Notes: generated from the letters alone by a model not told the origin. A DNA stretch of 34,260 nucleotides from Desulfosporosinus sp. (GCA_031292095.1 JARLHU010000059.1:1-34260); one strand, 5' to 3'. Positions 1 through 7,904 are shown, numbered from the stretch's first letter. Translations and numbers: made by a program.

Positions 1-176
1 TCCGATGTAACATGTGGTTATGACTGGAGTGCCATTACATGTAGGTCAAAATCTCATATATTGTTAAATAATATCAGCTAGGAGATATTAATGTATAATT
101 ATACATTATTTAAATGAACTGGCGCTAACCGACTACCCCCCTAATACAATATAATATTGATTCAGAATAAATAAAA

Positions 177-214
177 ACACCAACCTCTTCTCCCTTCGGA
201 GATGAGACCGGTGT
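177..214 (-). terminator. Rho-independent terminator of the seleno-glutaredoxin gene
   Basis: On the minus strand a 17-bp stem with one mismatch and a few G-U pairs (ACACC...GGTGT outer arms, GAA-type loop) is followed directly by TTTTTAT. It starts 13 bases after the stop codon of the glutaredoxin gene, so it closes the flavodoxin/glutaredoxin transcription unit. Confidence 0.85.
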
Positions 215-226
215 AAAATTCGGACC

Positions 227-565
227 TTATGTCTGGACGTTAAATACATGTGCGCACTTCGAGCAGGTGACTTTAATTTTGCCTTTTTTAATCGGAACTC
301 GCATTTTTTTCGCACATCTTTCACACTGAATGACACGATGATCAACTAACCTCAGGATCTTCTCTTTGTCTAAACCCACAACTACGTCCTCACCAATCAA
401 GAAAGCAGGGACCCCATTAATATTTCTGCGTTGGAGCTCCATCCCGGCTTGTGGATCAAGACTAATGTTTTTTTCCTCAAAGTGAATTTTGTTTTGCGAG
501 AGAAACTCTTTCGCTGTCTTACAATGAGGTCAGGTTTGATTGGTAAACATAATGACCTTCTTCAT
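227..565 (-). CDS. Selenocysteine-containing glutaredoxin fused to a C-terminal MJ0042-like zinc ribbon
   Basis: Reading from the ATG at 565 (Shine-Dalgarno GAGGAG, 9-base spacing) gives a 112-residue glutaredoxin in which codon 12 is an in-frame TGA at 530-532. It falls exactly where the catalytic cysteine belongs, giving U12-P-H-C15 after MKKVIMFTNQT. Without recoding only an internal start at 442 is usable, which loses the active site. Downstream the thioredoxin-fold signature continues (NGVPAF around residues 47-52, then GLDKEKI). Residues about 80-110 add two CxxC pairs, CERC and CSKC, spaced like MJ0042-type zinc ribbons (CxxC, VP, KGK, VTCxKC, F). The known role of the family is thiol-disulfide exchange; selenium would lower the active-site pKa. 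A conserved reading frame on both sides of the TGA, the exact position and a hairpin just after it argue for recoding and against a pseudogene. The flavodoxin lies 74 bases upstream on the same strand. Confidence 0.85.
496..514 (-). promoter_or_regulatory. Candidate bacterial SECIS hairpin for the UGA at 530-532
   Basis: Fifteen bases after the UGA the mRNA can form GCG-AA-AGAG / CUCU-CGC around a UUU loop. Opening the last G-C pair gives GUUUC, with G in the first loop position as bacterial SECIS elements usually have. A short outer pairing of CCTCA (525-529) with TGAGG (475-479) could enclose it. Loop distance from the UGA is in the range known for SelB-dependent elements. The fold is hand-drawn. 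Confidence 0.5.
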
Positions 566-639
566 TGTACTCATCTCCTCATGCCGCAGTCATAGTTTTC
601 CGCTCTCACATACCTTCTGCCTGATAAAGCGACTCTTGT

Positions 640-1119
640 TTAGGTGAAAAGTTCTACCGCCTTTTTAGCGATTCTTTCCCCAAATATTCTTGCCCTTTCT
701 TTCTGGCCTTCATCCCCATCTTGAATGCACACTGCTCCATAGTGAATAAAAGGTTGTCCCTCGGCAGCACCCGAAGAATATACCAACATCCCTTTTACCA
801 ACAACTCTGCAATCAAGGATAACTCAGCTACCTCTGCTCCACCACCAACATAATTAGCTGTCGCAAAAACAGCGCCAAGTTTTCCACCAACATTTTTAGT
901 GGAATCCAACCATTGTTTTAATTGCCAGGCAAAGGAACCAGCGATCGTTGGGGACCCAAAGATAACTGCTTTGGCCTCCACTAGGAATTCATTATCGATC
1001 TCTTCGATAGACATACATTTTACTTCTACATTACTGATTTTGTTAGAACCCTCCGCAATAAGATCTGCTACCTTTTTAGTATTACCAGTCTTGCTGTAAT
1101 AAACGATGGCAATTTTCAT
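640..1119 (-). CDS. Flavodoxin / NAD(P)H-quinone reductase-like FMN protein
   Basis: This 159-residue protein begins MKIAIVYYSKTGNTKKVA. The SKTGNT loop at residues 9-14 is the FMN-phosphate binding motif of flavodoxins and WrbA-like proteins. Further on FGSPTIAGSFAWQLKQWLD and AVFATANYVGGGAE fit the isoalloxazine-contacting loops. The start at 1119 is chosen over upstream in-frame codons because GGAGG stands 9 bases before it. It is a soluble electron carrier or small-molecule reductase. It lies immediately upstream of the seleno-glutaredoxin on the same strand with no obvious terminator between, so the two are probably cotranscribed and may act in one redox pathway. Family call is firm; the substrate is unknown. 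Confidence 0.85.
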   Translation of the reverse strand: MKIAIVYYSKTGNTKKVADLIAEGSNKISNVEVKCMSIEEIDNEFLVEAKAVIFGSPTIAGSFAWQLKQWLDSTKNVGGKLGAVFATANYVGGGAEVAELSLIAELLVKGMLVYSSGAAEGQPFIHYGAVCIQDGDEGQKERARIFGERIAKKAVELFT

Positions 1120-1190
1120 AAAAATATCCCTCCTTTTGTACACTATTTTAACACTATTCCCATAGTTTAGGAACTGAAATGATAACAAAC

Positions 1191-1206
1191 TTGAAATATA
1201 CTTCAA
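1191..1206. promoter_or_regulatory. Near-perfect 16-bp dyad upstream of the flavodoxin gene
   Basis: TTGAAATATACTTCAA is palindromic but for one base pair. It lies about 70 bases upstream of the flavodoxin start in an AT-rich leader and could be an operator. No clear -35/-10 pair could be assigned here. Confidence 0.25.
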
Positions 1207-1249
1207 TATATAATAATTGCTGAAGAGTTTCTTGTCTCAACAAACCAAA

Positions 1250-1285
1250 AGGGTTCAGACTGCACCTGAGCATAGCCTGAACCCT
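1250..1285 (-). terminator. Probable terminator downstream of the polyamine gene cluster
   Basis: Perfect 9-bp arms AGGGTTCAG / CTGAACCCT enclose 18 bases. On the minus strand the hairpin is followed by only TTTT, so it is a modest terminator. It lies about 100 bases beyond the stop of the small gene at 1386, the last of the minus-strand polyamine group. Confidence 0.55.
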
Positions 1286-1385
1286 AAAATATGAATGCAT
1301 GACAAAATAGGCAATTAATTTCTTCGATTCAATCGCTAATACAACCACTTATTGAAGTGGCGTTCCTTCGGTTCCTCATTTCACT

Positions 1386-1646
1386 TTACTTTAGCTGAAC
1401 GAGTTTACCAGGATGTTTTTTTGATAAATTAATGTGCTTAATATAACTGCTGTAAGAATTTCTGGATTTTGTCAAGATATCTATCCATTCTTCATCGGAT
1501 ATCAAGGTTGTTATCCCGGTACGATCTTCTAATATCATAGAATATTTATCAGGATAATCTGTCTCTATGACATCGAAAATTCCTTCCAGAAAATCCTTAA
1601 CGTACTTCTTATTATTTGTTCTTCTGTAATCAGCCAAATCATTCAT
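1386..1646 (-). CDS. Small hypothetical protein downstream of nspC
   Basis: An 86-residue acidic/basic mixed protein beginning MNDLADYRRTNNKKYVKDF. The start at 1646 is preferred because GGTGAGG stands 6 bases upstream. No signal peptide, membrane segment or cysteine motif is visible. It follows the carboxynorspermidine decarboxylase stop by 27 bases in the same direction, so it probably belongs to the same transcript. I do not recognise the family; a role in polyamine metabolism would be guilt by association only. Confidence 0.6.
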   Translation of the reverse strand: MNDLADYRRTNNKKYVKDFLEGIFDVIETDYPDKYSMILEDRTGITTLISDEEWIDILTKSRNSYSSYIKHINLSKKHPGKLVQLK

Positions 1647-1673
1647 AAAATACCTCACCACGGATTGATTATC

Positions 1674-2813
1674 TCAGGATAAACGGGTTTTAAAATCTTC
1701 ATACCCGAATTGTCTGATGATCTTAACACCTTCTTCAGCGTTGTAAAGTGCGATAGAAGGTAGCTTCACACCGTTGAACATATTGTTCTTCACCATAGTA
1801 TAGTGGGCCATGTCACAAAATACAAGCCTATCCCCTGGTTTTAAAGGTTGCTTGAAAGAATAGTCGCCAATAATATCACCGGCCAGACAAGAAAGACCGC
1901 CAAGTCTGTAAGTATCAGGATATTCACCAGGCTCTCCGGCATCGATTATCTTCGGTCTGTAAGGCATTTCGAGCACATCTGGCATGTGACACGCAGCTGA
2001 AGTATCTAAAATAGCAATTTTCATACCATTATCCACTATGTCAAGAACACTGGCAACTAGAAATCCCGTGTTCAACGCCACAGCTTCTCCCGGTTCCAGG
2101 TAGATATCCACTCCATATTTGTCCTGAAGAGAGTTTATAGAACGGACTAAGGTTTCAAGATCATAATCAGGTCTGGTAATATGATGTCCTCCACCTAAAT
2201 TGAGCCATTTCATAGTTTTAATAAAGCCGCCAAATTTTTGCTCGACAATCTTAATCGTACGTTCGAGGGTGTCCGAATTTTGCTCGCACATAGTATGAAA
2301 ATGAAGTCCTTCAATACCTTCCAGCTCTTCGGGTCGAAAATTGGGCAATGTCACACCGAGTCTGGAATACTTATAGCAGGGATCATAAATCGGTGTCTCT
2401 ATCTCAGAATACTCTGGGTTGATACGGATGCCACAACTTATCTTTTTTGTTTTAATGTTTTTTACCCGATCTTTAAATCTATTCCATTGATCGAAGGAAT
2501 TAAAGGTCATATGATCACAATAGCCGAGGATTTCGGCAAATTCCTCCTCGACGTAAGCTGGCGAATAACTATGAACTTCTTTCCCCATTTCTTCATAACC
2601 CAGTCGCGCCTCGAACAAGGAGCTGGCGGTTACACCTTTAAGATATCTGCCCACGAGAGGAAAAACTGAAAACATTGAAAATCCTTTTAACGCCAGAAGA
2701 ATGCTGCAACCCGTACGTTGCTGGATGGAATTTAGGATTTCAAGATTTCTCATCACAAGTCTTTCATCGACGAGATAGCAGGGAGATGGTAGGGCACTGA
2801 TATCAAAGTCCAT
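1674..2813 (-). CDS. nspC: Carboxynorspermidine/carboxyspermidine decarboxylase
   Basis: A 379-residue fold-III PLP decarboxylase, the usual length for NspC. ALKGFSMFSVFP places the PLP-binding lysine at residue 43. HFHTMCEQNSDTLERT, LNLGGGHHITRPDYD and YLEPGEAV are the other hallmark blocks (substrate and phosphate binding, barrel strands). It removes CO2 from carboxyspermidine or carboxynorspermidine, the last step of the aspartate-semialdehyde route to spermidine or norspermidine. ATG 2813, with GAGGTG upstream, is preferred to a TTG at 2831 that overlaps the previous stop. Only 14 bases separate it from the upstream dehydrogenase gene, giving the standard CANSDH-CANSDC pair. Which polyamine is made cannot be decided from sequence. 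Confidence 0.93.
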   Translation of the reverse strand: MDFDISALPSPCYLVDERLVMRNLEILNSIQQRTGCSILLALKGFSMFSVFPLVGRYLKGVTASSLFEARLGYEEMGKEVHSYSPAYVEEEFAEILGYCDHMTFNSFDQWNRFKDRVKNIKTKKISCGIRINPEYSEIETPIYDPCYKYSRLGVTLPNFRPEELEGIEGLHFHTMCEQNSDTLERTIKIVEQKFGGFIKTMKWLNLGGGHHITRPDYDLETLVRSINSLQDKYGVDIYLEPGEAVALNTGFLVASVLDIVDNGMKIAILDTSAACHMPDVLEMPYRPKIIDAGEPGEYPDTYRLGGLSCLAGDIIGDYSFKQPLKPGDRLVFCDMAHYTMVKNNMFNGVKLPSIALYNAEEGVKIIRQFGYEDFKTRLS

Positions 2814-2827
2814 TAATATAATACACC

Positions 2828-4027
2828 TCAATCAAGGAGAGTTGGCGAGAAACTTTCCTGCCACGGTAGACCACATTTAGTTAACGCTTCCATAAAAGGA
2901 TCGGGATCAAATTCTTCAATATTAAAGACACCAGGTTTTTTCCAAATCCCTTTGAGCATTAACATGGCCCCAATCATGGCCGGGACTCCGGTTGTATAAG
3001 AGATGGCCTGCGACCCTACCTCAGCATAACATTCTTGATGATCACAAATATTATATACATAATAGGTCTTGGGTTTTCCGTCTTTAGTTCCTTGCATAAG
3101 GCAACCAATATTTGTTTTTCCGATAGTTCTCGGCCCGAGAGAGGCTGGATCCGGCAGCACAGCCTTTAAAAATTGCAAAGGTATGATCTGTCGCCCCTCA
3201 AATTCAATAGGCTCAATCGAAGTCATGCCAATATTTTCGAGGACACGTAAATGATTCAGATAATTATCAGAAAAAGTCATCCAAAATCTTATCCGCTTAA
3301 TTCCCTTAATATGAAGGGCTAGGGACTCTAGTTCTTCATGGTACATCAGATAAATGTTTTTGGGACCTATCTCTGGAAGATCATAAACTTTTTTCCAAGC
3401 GAGAGGGTCAGTTTCAACCCATGCCCCATTTTCATAGTATTTTCCTTTGGCGGTAATTTCGCGAATATTAATTTCAGGGTTAAAATTTGTGGCAAAAGGA
3501 TAGCCATGATCGCCAGCATTGGCATCCACAATATCAATCGAATGGATTTCATCAAAATAATGTTTCTGGGCATAGGCACAAAAGACGCCAGTAACCCCAG
3601 GGTCAAAACCGCTTCCTAACAGCGCGGTTAAACCCGCCTGAGCAAATTTCTCACGATACGCCCACTGCCATTTATATTCGAACTTAGCAATTTCCGGTGG
3701 TTCATAATTCGCTGTATCTAGATAATCAACACCGGTAGCCAGGCAGGCATCCATTATGGTCAAGTCCTGATAAGGTAATGCCAGGTTAATGACAATATCT
3801 GGCCTAAAGCTCTTGATCAAGTCGATGACCATGTCGGTATTATCCGCATCAAGCTGTGCTGTATGAATTATTGTGCGACTTCCAACCAATTTATTTTTGA
3901 TAGCTTCACATTTTTCTACAGTTCTGCTGGCTATACAAATTTCTTCAAATACATCTGGATTCTGACAACATTTATGGATAGCAACACTGGCAACCCCTCC
4001 AGCGCCGATAATCAGAGCTTTTCCCAT
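2828..4027 (-). CDS. Carboxynorspermidine synthase (saccharopine dehydrogenase family)
   Basis: A 399-residue protein starting MGKALIIGAGGVASVAIHKC, an N-terminal Rossmann NAD(P)H-binding motif. It continues with the saccharopine-dehydrogenase-type segments INLALPYQDLTIMDACLATGVDYLDTANYEPPE and GSGFDPGVTGVFCAYAQKHYFDEI. In this subfamily the enzyme reductively condenses aspartate beta-semialdehyde with putrescine or 1,3-diaminopropane to give carboxy(nor)spermidine. The immediately downstream nspC makes that reading much more likely than lysine metabolism. The start at 4027 has GGAGGG 7 bases upstream. A strong sigma-A-like promoter lies at 4081-4109, leaving a leader of about 48 bases. Confidence 0.92.
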   Translation of the reverse strand: MGKALIIGAGGVASVAIHKCCQNPDVFEEICIASRTVEKCEAIKNKLVGSRTIIHTAQLDADNTDMVIDLIKSFRPDIVINLALPYQDLTIMDACLATGVDYLDTANYEPPEIAKFEYKWQWAYREKFAQAGLTALLGSGFDPGVTGVFCAYAQKHYFDEIHSIDIVDANAGDHGYPFATNFNPEINIREITAKGKYYENGAWVETDPLAWKKVYDLPEIGPKNIYLMYHEELESLALHIKGIKRIRFWMTFSDNYLNHLRVLENIGMTSIEPIEFEGRQIIPLQFLKAVLPDPASLGPRTIGKTNIGCLMQGTKDGKPKTYYVYNICDHQECYAEVGSQAISYTTGVPAMIGAMLMLKGIWKKPGVFNIEEFDPDPFMEALTKCGLPWQESFSPTLLD

Positions 4028-4080
4028 TTCTGTACCCTCCAAATCACTTTAGCATCACTTTAACTAAATCAACACTGCAA

Positions 4081-4109
4081 ATTATACATAAACCACTTTG
4101 AATAATCAA
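4081..4109 (-). promoter_or_regulatory. Sigma-A promoter of the carboxynorspermidine operon
   Basis: Minus-strand TTGATT (4104-4109), a 17-base spacer and a perfect TATAAT (4081-4086). The predicted start lies about 48 bases before the ATG at 4027. Confidence 0.8.
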
Positions 4110-4367
4110 GCAGAATAAGAGAAAACAAGTCTTATTACGGCGAAATCAGTTCCCAGAGCTGAAGCATAACTTTGCATCTCGCATGAAAACTAGGATATAA
4201 TATCCAGTCGTTGTTCAAGAATCCTCCCAGCTAAGGCTCGTGCTTTTTTATTTCGCAAGTTTTCATATAGAAACTCAATATTATATTTATTAAAATTATA
4301 ACATGTGCATGTAAAGAGATACTTATTGATTACGTTAAAGATATGTTAATGCTGTACGCCTTCAATG

Positions 4368-4397
4368 TTAGGTAATCAGGCAGATTTTGTTTATAAT
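4368..4397 (+). promoter_or_regulatory. Candidate promoter of the ABC-2/SGNH operon
   Basis: A perfect TATAAT at 4392-4397 lies 47 bases before the ATPase start. The best -35 is a weak TTAGGT (4368-4373) at 18 bases, so an activator may be needed or the assignment may be wrong. Confidence 0.35.
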
Positions 4398-4443
4398 AGA
4401 TATGTGCTTAACTTAATAATAATTGGTTTAAAGAGGAGAATTT

Positions 4444-5361
4444 ATGCAGCAAACTGCAGTATTGGAGCTTACCAACTTAAGAAAGACTATTAAAGGAAAG
4501 GAAATCGTCAAAGGAGTCGATCTAACCCTTTATCCTTCCCAGATTTTTGGCTTTCTAGGCCCAAATGGCGCGGGAAAAACTACGACGATCCGCATGATTG
4601 TTGGCTTAATCAAGCCGACGAAAGGGTCTGTCACCATCTGCGGCCATTCTGTAGCCCACGATTTTGTCAAAGCCTTGTCGAATGTCGGATGCATTATTGA
4701 GAGTCCCGACATGTACAAATACTTAACAGGGATGGAAAACTTGTTACAATTTGCTGCTATGGATAAAACGATCAGTCAGCAACGGATTAAAGACGTCGTG
4801 GAAATGGTGGGTCTCCAGCATCGGGTCAATGATAAAGTAAGCACCTATTCTCTGGGTATGCGTCAACGCTTAGGGATTGCCCAAGCTATCATGTCTAAGC
4901 CTAAGCTTTTAATCCTTGATGAACCGACAAATGGTCTCGACCCTGCTGGGATGACTGAGTTCAGAAATCTGATCCGAAAACTTGCCTATGAAGAAGGTAT
5001 GACAGTCTTCGTATCGAGCCATTTACTGTTAGAAATTCAGCATATGTGTGATGTCGTCTCCATCATCAAGCAAGGAAACGTCATCAAAACTGTCAATGTC
5101 CAAGACATCCTCCATGATGATCGGATCGAGTGGCAGGTAGATAATCCGGAGAACGCCATAGCGCTCCTCAAGAAACATTGGCATATCGAAGCGGTGCAGT
5201 TAAAAAAGAATACCATCAGCGCAAACATAGGCCAAAACCCGCTCCCTAAAATTAATGAATTATTTATTCAAGAAGGCATCGCCCTCACCTATTGTTCGAC
5301 AAAGCAAAACACTTTAGAAGATTTATTTTTAGACCTAACGGAAGGTGATGAAATTGTTTAG
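4444..5361 (+). CDS. ABC transporter ATP-binding protein (BcrA-like, ABC-2 type)
   Basis: A 305-residue ATPase with Walker A GPNGAGKT at 39-46, signature YSLGMRQ at 135-141, Walker B LLILDEP at 155-161 and a switch-type SSH motif (VFVSSHLLLEI). About 95 residues after the nucleotide-binding domain resemble the C-terminal extension common in bacitracin or lantibiotic exporter ATPases. The start has AGAGGAG 5 bases upstream. It overlaps the permease gene by 14 bases, so the two are translationally coupled and should form one exporter. The substrate (peptide antibiotic, lipid or other) cannot be inferred from sequence. Confidence 0.93.
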   Translation: MQQTAVLELTNLRKTIKGKEIVKGVDLTLYPSQIFGFLGPNGAGKTTTIRMIVGLIKPTKGSVTICGHSVAHDFVKALSNVGCIIESPDMYKYLTGMENLLQFAAMDKTISQQRIKDVVEMVGLQHRVNDKVSTYSLGMRQRLGIAQAIMSKPKLLILDEPTNGLDPAGMTEFRNLIRKLAYEEGMTVFVSSHLLLEIQHMCDVVSIIKQGNVIKTVNVQDILHDDRIEWQVDNPENAIALLKKHWHIEAVQLKKNTISANIGQNPLPKINELFIQEGIALTYCSTKQNTLEDLFLDLTEGDEIV

Positions 5362-6358
5362 CCTGATTGAAAATGAAGTCATCAAAATGATTGCCAAGAA
5401 ACGGCTTATGTTTGTTTTGGCAATTCTTATTGTGCTGATCTCGGTTTTTGCTTATGGTCAAAATCAAACCTTAATCCGAACCAAAGCTCAACTCTCGCAA
5501 CGCATGGGAATTACGGCAACGAATGACTGGCGCAAGCTGGCTGATCAGCAGATAATCGATCTGAAGAACAGACTTGACAGCCCTTATCTGGATCAGAAAA
5601 GTCAGGCTTCCACCCGAGTAAGGATGGAACAACTCCAATATAACCTTGATAATAATATCAACCCTTTGGAACAGTCGGCAGCGAAATTTACGACCAAATT
5701 CATGGAACAATCCATTTTCTTGTTTTTGCCTCTTTTAATTATTATGTTGGCTGCTGATATGGTGTCAGGGGAATCCTCGAGCGGAACAATCAAACTGCTT
5801 CTTGTCCGAAACGTTCCGAGGTGGAAGATTCTACTCAGTAAATATTTAACTCTGATAATCTTGGAAGTTATGGTCGTCTTCTTTGCTTTTGTGCTCTCGG
5901 CGCTTATTTCAGGCTTCTTCTTCGGTTTCGGAGGATGGCTAGCCCCGGTAGCGACAGGTTTCAAAGTCTTAGCGGGGAAATTAGACTCCTCCAGCGTCCT
6001 TAATGTCCCCCAATGGCAATATTCTCTGATGGTTTATTCCTTGGCTTTTTTCGTCTCTGTCGTTGTCGGTAGTATCTCGTTCATGATCTCAATCCTCGTA
6101 AAAAGCACGGCTGCTTCGATAGGCATTATTATGTCCACTCTCGTGGCGGGTAATTTCATTAGCTATTTCCTCTCCGATTGGAAAATCACACGCTACATGT
6201 TCATGGTCAATTTACGGCTCACTGATTATTTATCGGGGTCGTTCCAGCCGATCGAAGGGATGACTATGATTTTCTCAATCACGGTCCTTTTAGGATGGGC
6301 TATTGCTTCAATCATCATTAGCTTTGTCTATTTTACAAAACAAGATATCCTTGCTTAA
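5348..6358 (+). CDS. ABC-2 type permease subunit
   Basis: A 336-residue membrane protein: an N-terminal helix (LMFVLAILIVLISVFAYG), a roughly 100-residue charged extracytoplasmic segment, then about five hydrophobic segments (SIFLFLPLLIIMLAADMVSGE, LTLIILEVMVVFFAFVLSALISGFFFG, SLAFFVSVVVGSISFMISIL, and others). The MVSGESSSGTIKLLLVRNVPRWKILLSKY segment is the typical coupling region of ABC-2 permeases that contacts the ATPase. ATG 5348 is used; GTG 5345 and TTG 5354 are also possible because the Shine-Dalgarno GGAAGG is close. It pairs with the ATPase that overlaps it. Confidence 0.9.
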   Translation: MKLFSLIENEVIKMIAKKRLMFVLAILIVLISVFAYGQNQTLIRTKAQLSQRMGITATNDWRKLADQQIIDLKNRLDSPYLDQKSQASTRVRMEQLQYNLDNNINPLEQSAAKFTTKFMEQSIFLFLPLLIIMLAADMVSGESSSGTIKLLLVRNVPRWKILLSKYLTLIILEVMVVFFAFVLSALISGFFFGFGGWLAPVATGFKVLAGKLDSSSVLNVPQWQYSLMVYSLAFFVSVVVGSISFMISILVKSTAASIGIIMSTLVAGNFISYFLSDWKITRYMFMVNLRLTDYLSGSFQPIEGMTMIFSITVLLGWAIASIIISFVYFTKQDILA

Positions 6359-6370
6359 GGAGAAATTAAC

Positions 6371-7183
6371 ATGACGAAAAAAAGCATGTGGTACTCAATA
6401 CTCACGATTGCTAGTGTGGGCTTCATTGTTTTAGCAATCGGTTTCTATCAGGCGATCATGGTCACGACGACGGTCAATCCTCAGCCCTCGGCTAAAACAC
6501 CTCTTACTCCAGTTCCAGTGGGGTCAACAAAACTATCGTCCAAAATCGCCAACTCGTTTCAACTGCTCATCCTCGGAGACTCTATTGCCAAGGGAACCGG
6601 AGATGAAAAGGGCCAGGGGTTCTCAAGCTATTTACCAGAGTCGTTTAAAAACGACACCTCGAAAGAGATCCTCGTCAATAACGCCGGTATCGACGGGCTA
6701 GAAAGCCTCGGCCTTCTCGAACAGCTCCAAACCAAGAGGCTTGATAAGACAATCGCAGATTCTGATTTCATCTTAGTCTCGATCGGCGGCAATGATGTCA
6801 AAAGCATTCTTTCCCTGAACGATCTCGCTAAAGAAGATCAATTTAAACTGCGCCAGGACAGCTATCTTGCCAATTTGAAACAAACGCTGAAGACACTAAG
6901 AACCGCCAACCCGAATGCTATTGTTATTTTTCTTGGGCTTTATAATCCTTACGAAATAGTAAGCAACGTCGAAAATACCAGACTATTAAACACCTGGAAT
7001 TACAACACCCAACAGCTCGTTGAAGAAGATGGGAAGGGGATTTTTATTCCCACCCACGACCTGCTGAAATTCAATATAGGTCGCTATATCGCCACGGATG
7101 GCCTGCACCCTAATTCGGCCGGATATCAGGCGCTGTCCTATAGAATCAGTAAATCAGTGGAAGCGGTTATCACGGGATCATAG
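6371..7183 (+). CDS. Exported/membrane-anchored SGNH (GDSL) hydrolase
   Basis: A 270-residue protein with an N-terminal hydrophobic segment (residues about 6-30), probably an uncleaved anchor or signal, then a Pro/Thr-rich linker. The SGNH blocks are clear: LILGDSIAKG with nucleophile S71, block II glycine in NNAGIDG (103-109), block III SIGGND with N141, and block V DGLH with D243 and H246. These enzymes hydrolyse esters on lipids, acylated sugars or cell-wall polymers outside the membrane. It begins 12 bases after the permease stop, so it should be the third gene of the exporter operon and may act on the exported product. Its 3' end overlaps the convergent Fe-S gene by 14 bases. Confidence 0.88.
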   Translation: MTKKSMWYSILTIASVGFIVLAIGFYQAIMVTTTVNPQPSAKTPLTPVPVGSTKLSSKIANSFQLLILGDSIAKGTGDEKGQGFSSYLPESFKNDTSKEILVNNAGIDGLESLGLLEQLQTKRLDKTIADSDFILVSIGGNDVKSILSLNDLAKEDQFKLRQDSYLANLKQTLKTLRTANPNAIVIFLGLYNPYEIVSNVENTRLLNTWNYNTQQLVEEDGKGIFIPTHDLLKFNIGRYIATDGLHPNSAGYQALSYRISKSVEAVITGS

Positions 7184-7883
7184 ATTTTTTCGGTTTTCCC
7201 CAAGGGCAGACGCTAATACAAACCCCGCAGATAGGTTTGCCAATTTCAGGCCTTTTGGCAAAGTCTTCTTTTACTTTTTCCACACATCGGGAAAAGTGAA
7301 GGGCCTCCTCCCTTGTTTGAGGATGATCTTCCCAGGAACCCCCTTTAATAGCGGCAGCAGGACAAGCGTTTTGGCATTCTTGACATGAACCACAGCGATT
7401 AGTCAGCAGAGGATCAGACTCAAGGGGTGCGTTGGTCAGTAAAGTGGCTAAGCGCACGCGTGGGCCATACTCTGGTGTTACAAGCAAAAGACTTTTTCCC
7501 TGCCAACCGAGACCTGCAGCCTTGGCCATGGCTTTATGCGATATATGACCCATCAAGTTAACCTGATCTACAACTTGTGAAGCCGGGATGGCAAGAGCAC
7601 GAAAGCCTCCGCGCATAATTTCCCTTTGCAGACGTAGGTTAATATCATCTAAAAGTATATTCGCGGTCAGATAATGGTGAAGGTAAAGAGGGGTCGGTTC
7701 ATTTGTGATTTGCTCAAATACATCGGAAGAAATAGCAACTGCAATCACGACAGCATGCGTGTAAGGCTCCATGAGTCCCTGAGGTACTGTAGGCAGTCCA
7801 TCAACACGTCGTAAGTCTGTTATACCGACCAAATCCGCCCCTAGTTCAAGAGCATTTCTTTTAATTTCTAAAGTACTAACCAC
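7170..7883 (-). CDS. Epoxyqueuosine reductase (QueG)-like double 4Fe-4S protein
   Basis: About 237 residues. The N-terminal part (LEIKRNALELGADLVGITDLRRV) and the central block HISHKAMAKAAGLGWQGKSLLLVTPEYGPRVRLATLLTN are typical of the QueG-related family. The C-terminus carries two ferredoxin-type clusters: CGSCQECQNACP, then a later C with CGVCISVCPWG. It is shorter than true QueG and lacks its C-terminal HEAT-like part, so tRNA modification should not be assumed. Corrinoid-protein reductive activators share these features. The start is uncertain: GTG 7883 has GGAG 9 bases upstream, whereas TTG 7907 has no ribosome site and sits in a repeated hairpin. The 3' end overlaps the convergent SGNH gene. 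Confidence 0.8.
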   Translation of the reverse strand: MVSTLEIKRNALELGADLVGITDLRRVDGLPTVPQGLMEPYTHAVVIAVAISSDVFEQITNEPTPLYLHHYLTANILLDDINLRLQREIMRGGFRALAIPASQVVDQVNLMGHISHKAMAKAAGLGWQGKSLLLVTPEYGPRVRLATLLTNAPLESDPLLTNRCGSCQECQNACPAAAIKGGSWEDHPQTREEALHFSRCVEKVKEDFAKRPEIGKPICGVCISVCPWGKPKKSMIP

Positions 7884-7904
7884 AGTATCACACTCCACTT
7901 CATC

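Larger units (their letters stand above)
4028..4443. other. Divergent intergenic region between the polyamine and ABC operons
   Basis: This 416-base AT-rich stretch contains the promoter of the polyamine operon (4081-4109, minus) and a weaker candidate for the ABC operon (4368-4397, plus). Between them the minus strand has an open stretch without a start codon that ends at a TAG at 4190-4192 and reads ...EFLYENLRNKKARALAGRILEQRLDIIS. This looks protein-like and may be a decayed gene end. No RNA gene is seen. Confidence 0.4.

Noticed and set aside
89..108. 20-bp palindrome and an 8-codon ORF with GGAG upstream near the left edge
   Set aside because: Pure A/T palindrome in AT-rich DNA and a trivially short ORF; nothing supports a function.
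133..345. 70-codon minus-strand reading frame overlapping the seleno-glutaredoxin end
   Set aside because: It is a shifted frame through the zinc-ribbon coding region and the terminator; no ribosome site or family features.
1154..1348. 64-codon minus-strand frame upstream of the flavodoxin gene
   Set aside because: It runs through a terminator hairpin and the flavodoxin leader, has no ribosome site, and the composition is not protein-like.
3338..3619. Overlapping frames on both strands inside the carboxynorspermidine synthase gene
   Set aside because: They are shadows of a well-identified conserved gene.
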